A stretch of 64,000 nt of DNA, from assembly GCF_003719195.1 (NCBI RefSeq), contig NZ_CP024996.1:1612001-1676000 (forward strand), read 5' to 3'. Below the pieces are notes generated by a model that had not been told where the DNA came from, did no database searches, and was given only the letters and a program-made list of their open reading frames with translations. How positions within the stretch are numbered: the first letter of the stretch is position 1; the number at the start of each line of letters is the position of its first letter. Source of the stretch: Herbaspirillum rubrisubalbicans. Lineage in GTDB: Bacteria > Pseudomonadota > Gammaproteobacteria > Burkholderiales > Burkholderiaceae_D. The position numbers were made by a program, and so were the translations under genes. This document shows, piece after piece, positions 1-8,577 of the stretch.

Positions 1-302
1 AGTCCGACCGAACTTTCCCGGCTGCCGAGGGCGCCGGCACCGGTATCGGGACTGAACCCCGACTCCAGCATGAAGGTGGCCGCCAGCCCATCGCCCAGGT
101 CTTCGCGGCCCTTGAAGCCGATCCGGCTGGAGAGGTTGTTTTCCTGCGTGGCCGCACCACGGCCTTGCCCATAGCCGGAATAATTGACCAAGCCCACGTT
201 AAGCCGTCCATACACCGTCACGTTGCTCTGCGCATGAACAGGTGAGGCCAGAACGATCATGGCGATCACCGAACCGGCCAGTGCATTTGCTTTGAAAGAC
301 AT
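1..302 (-). CDS. Gram-negative general porin, N-terminal part (cut by window edge)
   Basis: The first 100 residues of an outer-membrane general-diffusion porin of the Burkholderiales type (porin_4 family) are visible; the rest lies left of base 1. The protein starts MSFKANALAGSVIAMIVLAS and a signal peptide ends near residue 24 (VHA|QSNVTVYG). The QSNVTVYGRLNVGL beginning of strand 1 and the LSSRIGFKGREDLGDGLAA turn are hallmarks of the family. The start is set by AGGGGA about 6 bases upstream. The role, passive uptake of small hydrophilic solutes, is family knowledge. The upstream stretch to base 523 holds a 12-bp palindrome at 353-364 and nothing else I can name. Confidence 0.88.
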   Translation of the reverse strand, partial: MSFKANALAGSVIAMIVLASPVHAQSNVTVYGRLNVGLVNYSGYGQGRGAATQENNLSSRIGFKGREDLGDGLAATFMLESGFSPDTGAGALGSRESSVG

Positions 303-524
303 GTTGATTTCCCCTGTTGTCATAAAGAAGTGGCCTGTCGTTTGCTACATCCATCCCATGGGATTTGCGCCTGTTTTCAACAAGCGCCCGCAAAGGGAGG
401 CGATGCAGCGGGCTTAATTCTATGAAGCCGAAGCAGGGTGAAAATTGAGTTTTTCGCACACTACGATGAGCAGCCAACGCATCACCGACGGTGGTTGCGA
501 GAGAGTGCAGGAGGGGAAAAACTA

Positions 525-790
525 GGGCCTGTTCACATTTAATCTGCGAGATGCGTTGCCCCCAGAAGGCGTGGTGGCAAGGCGCGCGTCAGGGCTGGTG
601 GTGGTGCCACCAGCCCTGACGTGCAACGCGGCCAGCGCGCCTTCTGGGGGCAACCCTTCGGGAGAGGCCGCCAAGCGTCGCCTGCCGTTGTTGCAGCTCC
701 TTGCCGTAGCACCACTACGGCGCGTCGCCGCGCCTAGGCAGACAACGCTTGGCGACCTCTCGCACTCGCAGATTAAATGTGAACAGGCCC
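525..790. mobile_element. MITE-like element with perfect terminal inverted repeats
   Basis: The first 26 bases (525-550, beginning GGGCCTGTTCACATTTAATC) are the exact reverse complement of the last 26 (765-790). A TA dinucleotide flanks both ends (523-524 and 791-792), as expected for a target duplication. Inside are nested inverted repeats: 556-571 with 638-653 (16 bp) and 587-601 with 607-621 (15 bp, 5-nt loop), plus smaller hairpins in the right half. It has no plausible coding content. This looks like a non-autonomous transposon remnant mobilised in trans; TA duplication fits IS630/Tc1 or some IS5-like transposases, but the family is inference. Confidence 0.75.
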
Positions 791-844
791 TAACCAATGC
801 GCAGACGGACTGCGCACCATGCAGCGCAATTCGAGGTGAACTTG

Positions 845-1789
845 TCAGGCCAGGGTATTGGCCGGAACACGCAGCGGCGCAACGGTATGCGCATCCCGTG
901 GATCAGAGCAGGCCGCCTGCAACCACGTCCGGAAAGCCTTGAAAATGGGGAGGTTCAATTGCTCCTTCGGATAGCAGAGATAGTGCCCCTGATTGATTTC
1001 CACACTGGTGGAAAAAGGCTTGACCAGCAATCCCTTCTTCAGCTCCTGCCCTACCAGGAATTCGGGAACCAGGCCGATGCCCATGCCGTTGACCACTGCT
1101 GAAATGAGCACCGAGTATTGCTCGAATCTCGGTCCCAGCAGAGCGCGCGACTTGTCGATCTTCACGTGGTCGCACCACAGTTCCCAACTGCCCGGCGCCT
1201 CGATGTGCTGCAGCAAGGTGTGGCGATGGATATCGTTCACCCCCCTGATGGCGCGTTCGCCTTTCAAGTCTTCCGGCCGGCAGATCACCACGAAGCGGTT
1301 GCCGATCAGGTATTCGGAAACCACATTGGGCCAGGTCCCCTTGCCAAAACGCACTGCTGCGGTGACGTCCGAGGGAAACATCTCGTCCGAAGAAACGTGT
1401 GCCTTGAAATTCAGCTTGGCGTCCGGATAGATCTGCTGGAACAGCGGCCAGTGCGGGATCAGCCAGTTGGTGGTGAAGGTCGGGACGCTGGAGAGCGTCA
1501 ATGAGCTGTCGCACGATCTGACGGCTAGCATGTCCAGCGAGGCCGCTTTGATGATGTTGAGCCCTGGCGCCACCTTGGAGAGATACATCTTGCCGTTGCC
1601 GCTCAACACCAGCTTCTTGCCGCTGCGGCGAAACAGCGCCACCCCGAGAAATTCTTCCAGGCTGGAGACCTGCCGGCTGACCGCGCTGGGCGTGATGCAG
1701 AGCTCATCGGCGGCATCCGTGAAACTCAGATGGCGCGCCGATGACTCGAAGGCCAGCAGCTCATGGATGGTGGGACAGATTCTCTTCAT
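845..1789 (-). CDS. LysR-type transcriptional regulator (GcvA-like)
   Basis: A 314-residue LysR regulator. The winged helix-turn-helix occupies about residues 5-65 (FTDAADELCITPSAVSRQVSSLE, then ALFRRSGKKLVLSGNGKMYL), followed by a periplasmic-binding-protein-like effector domain. I chose the ATG at 1789 because the family alignment begins at MKRICPTIHELLAF. A longer in-frame start at 1945 would add 52 residues with no similarity to the family, and neither start has a strong ribosome-binding site. The gene is divergent from the ABC importer that begins at 2038, so it probably controls that operon from the 248-bp gap. Its inducer is unknown. Confidence 0.85.
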   Translation of the reverse strand: MKRICPTIHELLAFESSARHLSFTDAADELCITPSAVSRQVSSLEEFLGVALFRRSGKKLVLSGNGKMYLSKVAPGLNIIKAASLDMLAVRSCDSSLTLSSVPTFTTNWLIPHWPLFQQIYPDAKLNFKAHVSSDEMFPSDVTAAVRFGKGTWPNVVSEYLIGNRFVVICRPEDLKGERAIRGVNDIHRHTLLQHIEAPGSWELWCDHVKIDKSRALLGPRFEQYSVLISAVVNGMGIGLVPEFLVGQELKKGLLVKPFSTSVEINQGHYLCYPKEQLNLPIFKAFRTWLQAACSDPRDAHTVAPLRVPANTLA

Positions 1790-2037
1790 GGGGACGGGCA
1801 GGGAAGGGCGTCTCGCGTCAGGCCGGAAGCCAGACGGGGCGCCAGTTTGCCAAGCGGATATGACAGGAACATGACGCTGCTTAACAGGTGTGGCTTTCTG
1901 GTGGTTGCGATGAGCGCCCATCATCGTTGAATGCGGAATGCGCAAAATGCAGCCCGGAAAGCTGCACTAGAATCTCGTTCGATTCGATACACCACCATTC
2001 CTCGATACCGCCGGGGCCACCTCGGACAGAGTGAAAG

Positions 2038-2802
2038 ATGTTACTCAGACTGATCTCAATTTCGTATGGCCTTTATCTGCTGCTTCCCATCGCGCTGGTC
2101 TGCGTGGGCTCGGTGGGTCAGACCTGGACCAACACTCTGCTGCCGGAGGGATTCACGCTCTCCTGGTTCGTCGCGCTGTGGCAGGACGTGTCCATGCGCC
2201 GCGCATTTTTTTCGAGTCTGACGCTGGCCTTGTGTACCTGCGTGCTCTCGACGCTGCTCTCGGTGCCGCTGTCCTACTATCTGTACAAGAACGGCCGTGG
2301 TGCCAAGGCAGTGGCTACCGGCTTGATCGCCTCGATGCCTATCGCGGTGCCGACCATCACACTGGCCTTCGGTTATCTGCTGGTCTTCAATTCGGACTGG
2401 CTGCCCTGGCAAGGTTCCTTCGGGCTGCTGATCGCTGCGCACACCATGCAGACCATGCCCTATCTCACCAACACACTCCTGAGCGATCTGCGCCATCTGA
2501 AGCTGGATCAGCTGGAGCAGGCAGCCGCCACACTCGGTGCGAGTGCTGCCCAGCGCTTTTTCGGCATCGTGCTGCCCAATCTCGGCCACAGCTTGATCTC
2601 TGGACTGGCCATGGTGTCGGCCCTGTCCATTGGTGAATTCGGACTGTCGAACCTGCTCTCCAGTTTTTCCAATCGCACGTATCCGGTGGTCTTGCTGCAA
2701 GCCTTCTACGGCGCTACCGGCCTGGCCTGCGCGGCCACGGTGGTGTTGCTGCTGCTGGCTGCGATGGCCTCCCTCATCTCCACTTATTTTGCCAAACGAT
2801 AA
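2038..2802 (+). CDS. ABC importer permease (PotC/PhnV/iron-type)
   Basis: A 254-residue inner-membrane permease with about six hydrophobic helices. The cytoplasmic EAA loop, EQAAATLGASAAQRFFGIVLP at about residues 160-180, contacts the ATPase. The family includes permeases for polyamines, 2-aminoethylphosphonate, Fe3+ and thiamine. It is the first gene of a compact operon and its stop codon overlaps the ATPase start by one base. The second permease of the heteromeric channel is encoded at 4998. The substrate cannot be read from the sequence. Confidence 0.86.
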   Translation: MLLRLISISYGLYLLLPIALVCVGSVGQTWTNTLLPEGFTLSWFVALWQDVSMRRAFFSSLTLALCTCVLSTLLSVPLSYYLYKNGRGAKAVATGLIASMPIAVPTITLAFGYLLVFNSDWLPWQGSFGLLIAAHTMQTMPYLTNTLLSDLRHLKLDQLEQAAATLGASAAQRFFGIVLPNLGHSLISGLAMVSALSIGEFGLSNLLSSFSNRTYPVVLLQAFYGATGLACAATVVLLLLAAMASLISTYFAKR

Positions 2803-3830
2803 TGGGTCTGCATTTCAACGATGTCGTTTTTCACTATGGCCAGAGCCGGCATGGTATCGATCAGCTCAGTCTCAACATCGCCAAGGGCGAACTGCTGGCC
2901 GTCATCGGCGCCAGCGGTTCGGGCAAATCGACCTTGCTGCGCCTGGTGGCCGGATTGCTGCGCCAGCAAAGCGGGCACATCGTCCTGGATGGACATGACC
3001 TGACCGGTGTGGAAGTACACAAGCGCAATATCGGTATGGTGTTCCAGCATTACGCGCTGTTCCCCCATCTGAGCCTGCAAGACAACGTGGCCTATGGTCT
3101 CAAGATGCGCGGCATCTCCCGCGAAGAATCGGTCCGCCGGGCCGGCGACATGCTGGCGATGGTGGATCTGGCAGCAATGGCGCAACGGCTGCCGCATCAG
3201 ATCTCGGGTGGGCAGCAGCAACGCGTGGCACTGGCGCGCGCACTGGCCTACCGCCCCAGCGCCTTGCTGCTCGATGAACCGCTGTCGGCGCTGGACGTCA
3301 ACATCCGCGGCTATCTGCGCGATCAGATCAAGGTTCTGCAGCGCGAATTTGCCGCCACCACCCTGATGGTCACGCACGACCAGGAAGAAGCGCTGGCCAT
3401 CGCCGACCGCATCGCCGTCATGGATGGCGGGCGCCTGCTGCAGGTCGCCACGCCCCAGGAGCTCTACGAGCGCCCGGCCAATCGTGCCGTGGCCGGCTTC
3501 GTCGGCCATTCCACCATACTGTCCGGCCGCGTCGTCGCCGCTGGCATCGTGGATGTCGGCTTCCAGCTGCTACTGACACAGACCGGCAAGCTGGCCGTGG
3601 GCACCCCGGTCTGGCTGCTGATCCGGCCGGAATGCGTCAGCGTCGATGCCAATCCGCGCACGCCGAACTGTATCGAGGGAGAACTGAGAACCGTGCGCTA
3701 TCTCGGCGCCACCAAACGTTATGACTTCTTCCCCAGGGGCGGTACTGCCGCGATCCTGGGCGAGGGCGCGGATTTGCCCGCGCATCGCATCTCCATCAAA
3801 CCGGAAGATATCTATCTTCTGCAATCCTGA
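2802..3830 (+). CDS. ABC importer ATPase (PotA-like, with TOBE domain)
   Basis: A 342-residue ATPase that powers the importer. The Walker A motif GASGSGKS is at residues 36-43, the signature ISGGQQQRVALARAL begins near 134, and Walker B LLLDEP is at 155-160, followed by the H-loop TLMVTHDQEEAL. About 110 C-terminal residues form a TOBE-type regulatory domain, typical of polyamine, iron and phosphonate importers. The start overlaps the upstream permease stop (TAATG), indicating translational coupling. Length and motifs are complete. Confidence 0.9.
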   Translation: MGLHFNDVVFHYGQSRHGIDQLSLNIAKGELLAVIGASGSGKSTLLRLVAGLLRQQSGHIVLDGHDLTGVEVHKRNIGMVFQHYALFPHLSLQDNVAYGLKMRGISREESVRRAGDMLAMVDLAAMAQRLPHQISGGQQQRVALARALAYRPSALLLDEPLSALDVNIRGYLRDQIKVLQREFAATTLMVTHDQEEALAIADRIAVMDGGRLLQVATPQELYERPANRAVAGFVGHSTILSGRVVAAGIVDVGFQLLLTQTGKLAVGTPVWLLIRPECVSVDANPRTPNCIEGELRTVRYLGATKRYDFFPRGGTAAILGEGADLPAHRISIKPEDIYLLQS

Positions 3831-3864
3831 TCCTGTCCAGCAATCTCATTCTCGGGGAAACACC

Positions 3865-4932
3865 ATGATCAAGTACCTTCGCATCGCCGGCCTCTTGGCC
3901 GCGTTCATGTCCACTGCCACCAGCATGGCGGCCGATTTCAAGGAGCTCTATCCGGGCGAGGCCGCGCTGTATGAAAAGGCCAAGTCCGAAGGCATGGCCG
4001 TCTCTTTCGACACTGGCCCGGAGTGGGCCAACTGGAAGGCGCTGTTTTCTGCATTCAAGCAGCGCTATCCCGAAGTGGAGCTGACCTATAACGATCTCGG
4101 TTCGGCCGCCACCGTCGTCGCGTTGGACAAGACCCGCCGCCGCCCGCAGGCCGATACGGCCTACTACTTCGCTGCTTCGGCGCTGGATGCGGTGAAGAAG
4201 GATGTGGTGGCGCCCTACAAGCCAGTCAACTTCGACAAGCTGCCGCCGGTGTTCCGCGAAGCCGAAGGGAAGTGGTTCGCCGTGCATTCGCTCAACATCG
4301 CTTTCCTGGTCAACAAGAAGCTGGTCAAGGAAGTGCCGCAATCCTGGGCCGATCTGCTCAAGCCGCAATACAAGAGCAGCGTGGTCTATCTGGACCCGCG
4401 TTCGGCCGGCGTGGGCCAGGTGACCGTGCTGGCAGCGGCCTACGGCAACGGCGGCAGCGTGGACCAGATCAAGCCCGGCCTGGACTACCTGTCCACGCTG
4501 CACAAGTCGGGCAACGTCCTGCGGGTGGAAGCCACCACGCCCTATGCCAAGTTCCTCAAGGGTGAAATCCCCATCTGGATCGGTTACGAGAGCGATGGTC
4601 TGAAGGCCAAATATACCGATGGCATGGGGGATGCGATTGCGGTCGTCATTCCGCGCGAAGCCAGCGTCTCCGCACCCTATGCCATGAGCCTGGTGAAGAA
4701 CGCTCCCAATCCCAATGCCGGCAAGCTGTGGCTCAACTTCGTGATGAGCGACATCGGCCAATCCCTGTTCGTGAAGGGTTATGTGCGTCCGGCGATTGCC
4801 GTCAAAGCGGCGGGCGACAGCGCCGTCCAGCTTCCCGATGCACCGCAGATCCATGCGCTGGATATCGAAAAGGCCGCTGCGAAGAAGGATGACATCGACC
4901 GTCAGTGGGCCAGTGCTGTCCTGTTGAAGTAA
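3865..4932 (+). CDS. Periplasmic solute-binding protein (SBP_bac_6-like)
   Basis: A 355-residue periplasmic binding protein of the iron/thiamine/phosphonate superfamily. A signal peptide of about 22 residues (MIKYLRIAGLLAAFMSTATSMA) precedes mature ADFKELYPGE. I chose the ATG at 3865 because it starts the signal peptide and follows GGGGA; an upstream in-frame start would place 48 unrelated residues before the signal. The gene sits between the ATPase and the second permease, so it delivers substrate to this transporter. The ligand is unknown. Tyr-rich stretches (TAYYFAAS) could line a binding site, but I cannot assign iron-binding residues. Confidence 0.86.
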   Translation: MIKYLRIAGLLAAFMSTATSMAADFKELYPGEAALYEKAKSEGMAVSFDTGPEWANWKALFSAFKQRYPEVELTYNDLGSAATVVALDKTRRRPQADTAYYFAASALDAVKKDVVAPYKPVNFDKLPPVFREAEGKWFAVHSLNIAFLVNKKLVKEVPQSWADLLKPQYKSSVVYLDPRSAGVGQVTVLAAAYGNGGSVDQIKPGLDYLSTLHKSGNVLRVEATTPYAKFLKGEIPIWIGYESDGLKAKYTDGMGDAIAVVIPREASVSAPYAMSLVKNAPNPNAGKLWLNFVMSDIGQSLFVKGYVRPAIAVKAAGDSAVQLPDAPQIHALDIEKAAAKKDDIDRQWASAVLLK

Positions 4933-4997
4933 GGCGGCCATGCTTGCGGCCTGGCATCGCTGGTCCAGGCCGCACCGCCTTTTAGAGAGAACTTCGT

Positions 4998-5801
4998 ATG
5001 CAACGATTTGGATCGTGGCCGGCCTGCATTGCGCTGGCCCTGTTTTTCTTCCTGCCGCTGCTGTCGTTGCTGCCCGAAGCCTGGAGCGACGGCGGCCACA
5101 GCTTCGCCCATCTGTTCGGTGACCGCCTGTTCTGGCAGGGCTTGGCCAACACCTTGCTGCTGGGCCTGCTCTCGGGCGGCATGTCGGTGGTGGTGGGCAG
5201 CCTGATCGCCATCCAGTTGGCGCGGCAGCCGCAACAGCGGCGCGGCTGGATGATCATGCTGCTGGGCTTGCCGCTGGCGTTCTCGGGCCTGGTGATCGCC
5301 TATGGCTTCATCCTGGCCTTCGGACGCGCAGGTTTCGTCACGCAAAGCCTGGAAGTGTTTGGCATTGATCCGGCCAGTTCGGGCAGTCTGCTCTATTCCT
5401 TGTGGGGCCTGGCCCTGGCCTATGCCTACTACCTCATCCCCAGGGTGGCGCTGACGCTGTATCCGGTCTTCGCCAATTTCGACGTGCGGTCCTTGCACGC
5501 GGCGCGCACCATGGGTGCTTCGCCGCTGCGTGCTGCTGTTGAGATTGCGCTGCCCCAGGTCTATCCCGCCATCCTCCAGTCGGGATGTGTCGTGGCGGCC
5601 ATTGCCATGGGCACCTATGGCACGGCGTTGGCGATGGTGGGGGCGCAAATCAATATCCTGCCGCTGCAGCTGTACCAGAAGGTCAGCGACGGCGGCAGCG
5701 ATCTTTCCGAGGCCGCGGCGCTGTCGTTGGTGCTGCTGGTCTGCTGTTCAACTTTTATTGGAATCGGTGATGCAGTTGCAAGACGTCGACAATCAACTTA
5801 G
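4998..5801 (+). CDS. ABC importer permease (second subunit)
   Basis: A 267-residue inner-membrane permease that pairs with the one at 2038. It has several hydrophobic helices and a cytoplasmic EAA loop (HAARTMGASPLRAAVEIALPQ at about residues 170-190). The 3' end overlaps the following SLOG-family gene by 32 bases, so the two are translationally linked. Operon order permease, ATPase, binding protein, permease is complete; no gene looks broken. Confidence 0.86.
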   Translation: MQRFGSWPACIALALFFFLPLLSLLPEAWSDGGHSFAHLFGDRLFWQGLANTLLLGLLSGGMSVVVGSLIAIQLARQPQQRRGWMIMLLGLPLAFSGLVIAYGFILAFGRAGFVTQSLEVFGIDPASSGSLLYSLWGLALAYAYYLIPRVALTLYPVFANFDVRSLHAARTMGASPLRAAVEIALPQVYPAILQSGCVVAAIAMGTYGTALAMVGAQINILPLQLYQKVSDGGSDLSEAAALSLVLLVCCSTFIGIGDAVARRRQST

Positions 5802-6315
5802 TCAGGAAACACAAGAGGTGCTGGCCCAACTGGCACAGCGGCAAGCCGGCGCCAATGCGATCCGCCAGCCGGTGGCGATCATCGGTCCGGGCGAGGCCAC
5901 GGACGAACAGAAGGCCAGCGCCTTTCGTATTGCGCGTGCATTGGCGGGGGCGGGTGTGCCCATCATTTGCGGTGGCAAGGGCGGGGTGATGGAGGCGGCG
6001 GCACAAGGTGCGCGGGATGCAGGGGGATTGGTCATTGGCATTCTTCCTGATGCCGATGCGGCGAGCGGGAACGCTTATCTGAGTGTGGTGTTGCCTACGG
6101 GACTTGGGGAAGCCCGTAACGCGGTCATCGCAAGCAGCGCAATTTGCCTGATTGCGGTGGGGGGAGGGTGGGGGACTATCTCTGAAATGGCCTTGGGTCT
6201 CAAGTGGAACAAGCCGGTTTTTGCGACCTATGATGCGGAGAAGATTCCTGGGATTCAGCAATTCGATAGTGTGGAGATGCTGATTTTTCGGGCTGCGGGT
6301 TGGTTGTGTGGGTGA
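5770..6315 (+). CDS. SLOG/LOG-fold nucleotide-binding protein (TIGR00725-like)
   Basis: A 181-residue Rossmann-like protein of the SLOG superfamily, which includes LOG cytokinin-nucleotide phosphoribohydrolases and TIGR00725 proteins. Visible motifs are PVAIIGPGEATDEQ, a GGKGGVMEAAAQGARDAGG loop (cf. LOG GGxxGLMG) and AVGGGWGTISEMALGLKWNKP, the counterpart of LOG PGGxGTxxE. The start at 5770 lies inside the end of the permease gene, so it is the last cistron of the importer operon. LOG enzymes release a base from a nucleoside monophosphate; whether this one is catalytic is unknown. The context suggests handling of a nucleotide-like ligand or signal linked to the imported solute, which is inference. 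Confidence 0.75.
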   Translation: MQLQDVDNQLSQETQEVLAQLAQRQAGANAIRQPVAIIGPGEATDEQKASAFRIARALAGAGVPIICGGKGGVMEAAAQGARDAGGLVIGILPDADAASGNAYLSVVLPTGLGEARNAVIASSAICLIAVGGGWGTISEMALGLKWNKPVFATYDAEKIPGIQQFDSVEMLIFRAAGWLCG

Positions 6316-6638
6316 TGTCAGGCCGATTGATGGATGCCATCAGAGATGATGGTATTCATCGTGGATGTCATGCTGCCTCGCCGGACGGCGAGGGGCAGAA
6401 AAAAATGCTGTGTCAGCAGTCACGCGGGCTTTAAAACATCTTGGTATTTCCATTGCGCAATCATTTGGTTCCAGAATCAAAAAAGTCCTTCGAGATCCTT
6501 GCAAATTCTGCCTTTGTAGAAAAAGTTAGTCAGAAATGCCGTCAAGCACCGGCAAATCTCAAAGTAACCAAACCGTTGGGCATTTGCCATAATGTAGTCA
6601 CAGTTTCCCGGCGCGGAGTGCAATCTCTAGGAGAAGAC
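6316..6638. other. Intergenic left edge of the accessory patch
   Basis: This 323-bp stretch marks a visible drop in G+C. It contains a short hairpin around 6381-6405 (CCTCGCC/GGCGAGG) followed by A residues on the + strand, so it is not an intrinsic terminator in either direction. The AGGAGA before the GTG at 6639 is at its right end. I found no copy of the tRNA-Leu 3' end here. Confidence 0.4.
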
Positions 6639-7454
6639 GTGACAGAGAGCCAATTTGACGACGAAGAGCTTTATGGTTGCGAGTACAGTCCCGAGGATCG
6701 GCCATGCTACCTGGCGCCCGGCGACATTCCCGATGGCGAACTCCGCTCTGCGCTCGGACAGCTTTGCTTCCTGCAATCAGATCCCTATTTCCGGACACAA
6801 GCTTTTAATCTCGACATGACGGATGGGTTTCTCATGGAGCTTGAGTACGCGACGTTGCGCGAATGGTTCGAGACTGAACGCACGCCACCTCGGGCGTATT
6901 TTCTTGGCGCCCAATCGCAGATGTGGATCTTCGCCACTTACGAACTGCTGCGATCTTGGCGCGAGTGGGTTAGTGAGGTCAAGAAATGGTCTGCCAATGG
7001 GGGCTTGGATCAAAAGCTTGCATCTCTGAAAAACCAGGCTAAAGACTTCAGCCACTTTGGCATCGAAGCCAAAATAGGCCAGTTGAAGGCGGTGATTAAG
7101 AAGCCAGAACTTGTTCTTCTGATCGAGGCCCATCTGGACCACACATACGTTTCCTTCAAGAAGTTGGAGTTTTTGCGTGTTGCATTGGCAAAGAATCAGG
7201 TCAGCGGGAAGCCGAAGTTGATTCCATCGATGCCGACCCATGGCCGTATTAACAAAGAATGTGGGGCATTGGATTATGAACTTCAAAACGGAATTTACAT
7301 CATCGGACAGATGAGCCGCCGTGACGTGGCAGATGCAATACGTGGCCTTGATCTCACAGCCGCACCTCCATCCAAGGAGAATTTAGCTTCCTTTGATACC
7401 TATATGAAAGGGCCTGGCAGCGGAATTCCTTCTAGTGAAACATCATGCGCGTAG
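6639..7454 (+). CDS. Hypothetical protein, accessory region
   Basis: A 271-residue soluble protein I do not recognise. I chose the GTG at 6639 because AGGAGA lies 6 bases upstream; the upstream open frame extends another 66 codons without a better site. The protein is acidic at the N terminus (TESQFDDEELYGCEYSPEDRP) and rich in aromatics (MWIFATYELLRSWREWVSEVKKW near residues 95-120). Its middle is predicted to be mainly helical, with a lysine-rich segment. No signal peptide or membrane helix is visible. Codon use is less G+C-biased than in the core genes, consistent with transfer. Position beside an integrase remnant allows a defence or cargo role, but nothing in the sequence proves it. Confidence 0.6.
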   Translation: MTESQFDDEELYGCEYSPEDRPCYLAPGDIPDGELRSALGQLCFLQSDPYFRTQAFNLDMTDGFLMELEYATLREWFETERTPPRAYFLGAQSQMWIFATYELLRSWREWVSEVKKWSANGGLDQKLASLKNQAKDFSHFGIEAKIGQLKAVIKKPELVLLIEAHLDHTYVSFKKLEFLRVALAKNQVSGKPKLIPSMPTHGRINKECGALDYELQNGIYIIGQMSRRDVADAIRGLDLTAAPPSKENLASFDTYMKGPGSGIPSSETSCA

Positions 7455-7734
7455 GCACTCACCGCGCAGCCTTTCGAATATTTGATCGGATGAATCCGTG
7501 CTGTCGGTAGATAAGAAAATAAATGAGAGATAAAAATGCTAGGGAACATAAAAGGTTTGGTTGATCGGTTGCTGATCCGCCCCCCTCTCTGTATAAACCG
7601 TTCTCGCTGATGAGTGACATGACGGCAATTTGCATAAAGAGAAATCCGTGCTTTATCCGCCATTTTCAAGTCTACGGGTCGACAGTGGCGGAGGGGGCAT
7701 CGATTGCTAAGTCACATTGCATGAAGGTGGATTG

Positions 7735-8577
7735 ATGTCAGAGAAAAAAACAGAAGCAGCATCGGATATTCAGGATACCGCTAGTCACTTCTTGACGACA
7801 TTGCAGCCGTATGCGCCTGTGATCCTGAGCGGGCTGCAACTTATAACTGGCGCAACACAGGCATTATCCGATTTCTTCGCTCGCGAGATAGCCCCGTGTT
7901 TGGAGCGGGCGCGAATTGATTGGGCGGAGATAACGCGACGATTGAATGAGCTGCCTGCCAAGTCCAAAGCCGCCATGACTCTTGCTTCATCCAAAGGCTG
8001 GTTTTTCGGTTGGGACCAGTCTTTGGAAGATGTTTTGGTCTTGGTAGAAAAAATGGCCCAAATCGACCCCTCGGAGGTGGATGAATTACTGTCACAGTAT
8101 TACCGCGACAACCTGCAGTCGATGGCGTATAGCCTGACGAAGCAGTACCCCGCACGGGCCGCTGCGATCAATGCTGCGGTTAAGGCGCACTCAGATCTCG
8201 GCGGCGAGGGCTACTATCTTTCTGTGCCGGTATTTATCGCACAGGCGGACGGCTTGCTGACCGACATCACCGGCGTCAAGTCGGCTCTAATGAAATCTCG
8301 AAAAAACATTTATTCACGAGATGAGTTGCAAGCCTCTGAAGCGTTACGCTTGCGATTGCAGGACGACCCGGAATCGCTGGCCTTGGTCACCCAGTTCCTC
8401 AATCTACATGAGCATGACCTCATGAAAAGCGCGGATAAGCGAGTGAAAGCCGCAGAGGTCAGCATCTCTTTCAGATACGACAATCCGCAAGTACCTGATG
8501 ATTGTCAGCCATATTTTTCGCACAGCTATCTCCAGGCGCTGGTGCGTCGACCTACAAAATCCGGTGAAAACGGTTGA
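7735..8577 (+). CDS. Hypothetical protein, C terminus replaced by integrase-derived sequence
   Basis: A 280-residue open frame that I do not recognise. ATG 7735 follows AAGGTGG. Residues 1 to about 228 read as an authentic, mostly helical protein (for example VPVFIAQADGLLTDITGVKSALM). From about residue 229 (base 8420 onward) the frame runs through DNA whose alternative frame encodes a tyrosine recombinase, so the last 50 residues look like an out-of-frame or fused tail rather than the original C terminus. The natural protein was therefore probably longer or different. No membrane segment or signal peptide is visible. Confidence 0.55.
   Translation: MSEKKTEAASDIQDTASHFLTTLQPYAPVILSGLQLITGATQALSDFFAREIAPCLERARIDWAEITRRLNELPAKSKAAMTLASSKGWFFGWDQSLEDVLVLVEKMAQIDPSEVDELLSQYYRDNLQSMAYSLTKQYPARAAAINAAVKAHSDLGGEGYYLSVPVFIAQADGLLTDITGVKSALMKSRKNIYSRDELQASEALRLRLQDDPESLALVTQFLNLHEHDLMKSADKRVKAAEVSISFRYDNPQVPDDCQPYFSHSYLQALVRRPTKSGENG

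Noticed and set aside
522..942. Open frames on both strands across the MITE-like element
   Set aside because: They simply follow the inverted repeats; there is no start context or domain.
6381..6405. Hairpin after the SLOG gene as a terminator
   Set aside because: The stem is followed by A residues on the + strand and preceded by T on the minus strand, so neither direction gives a terminator.
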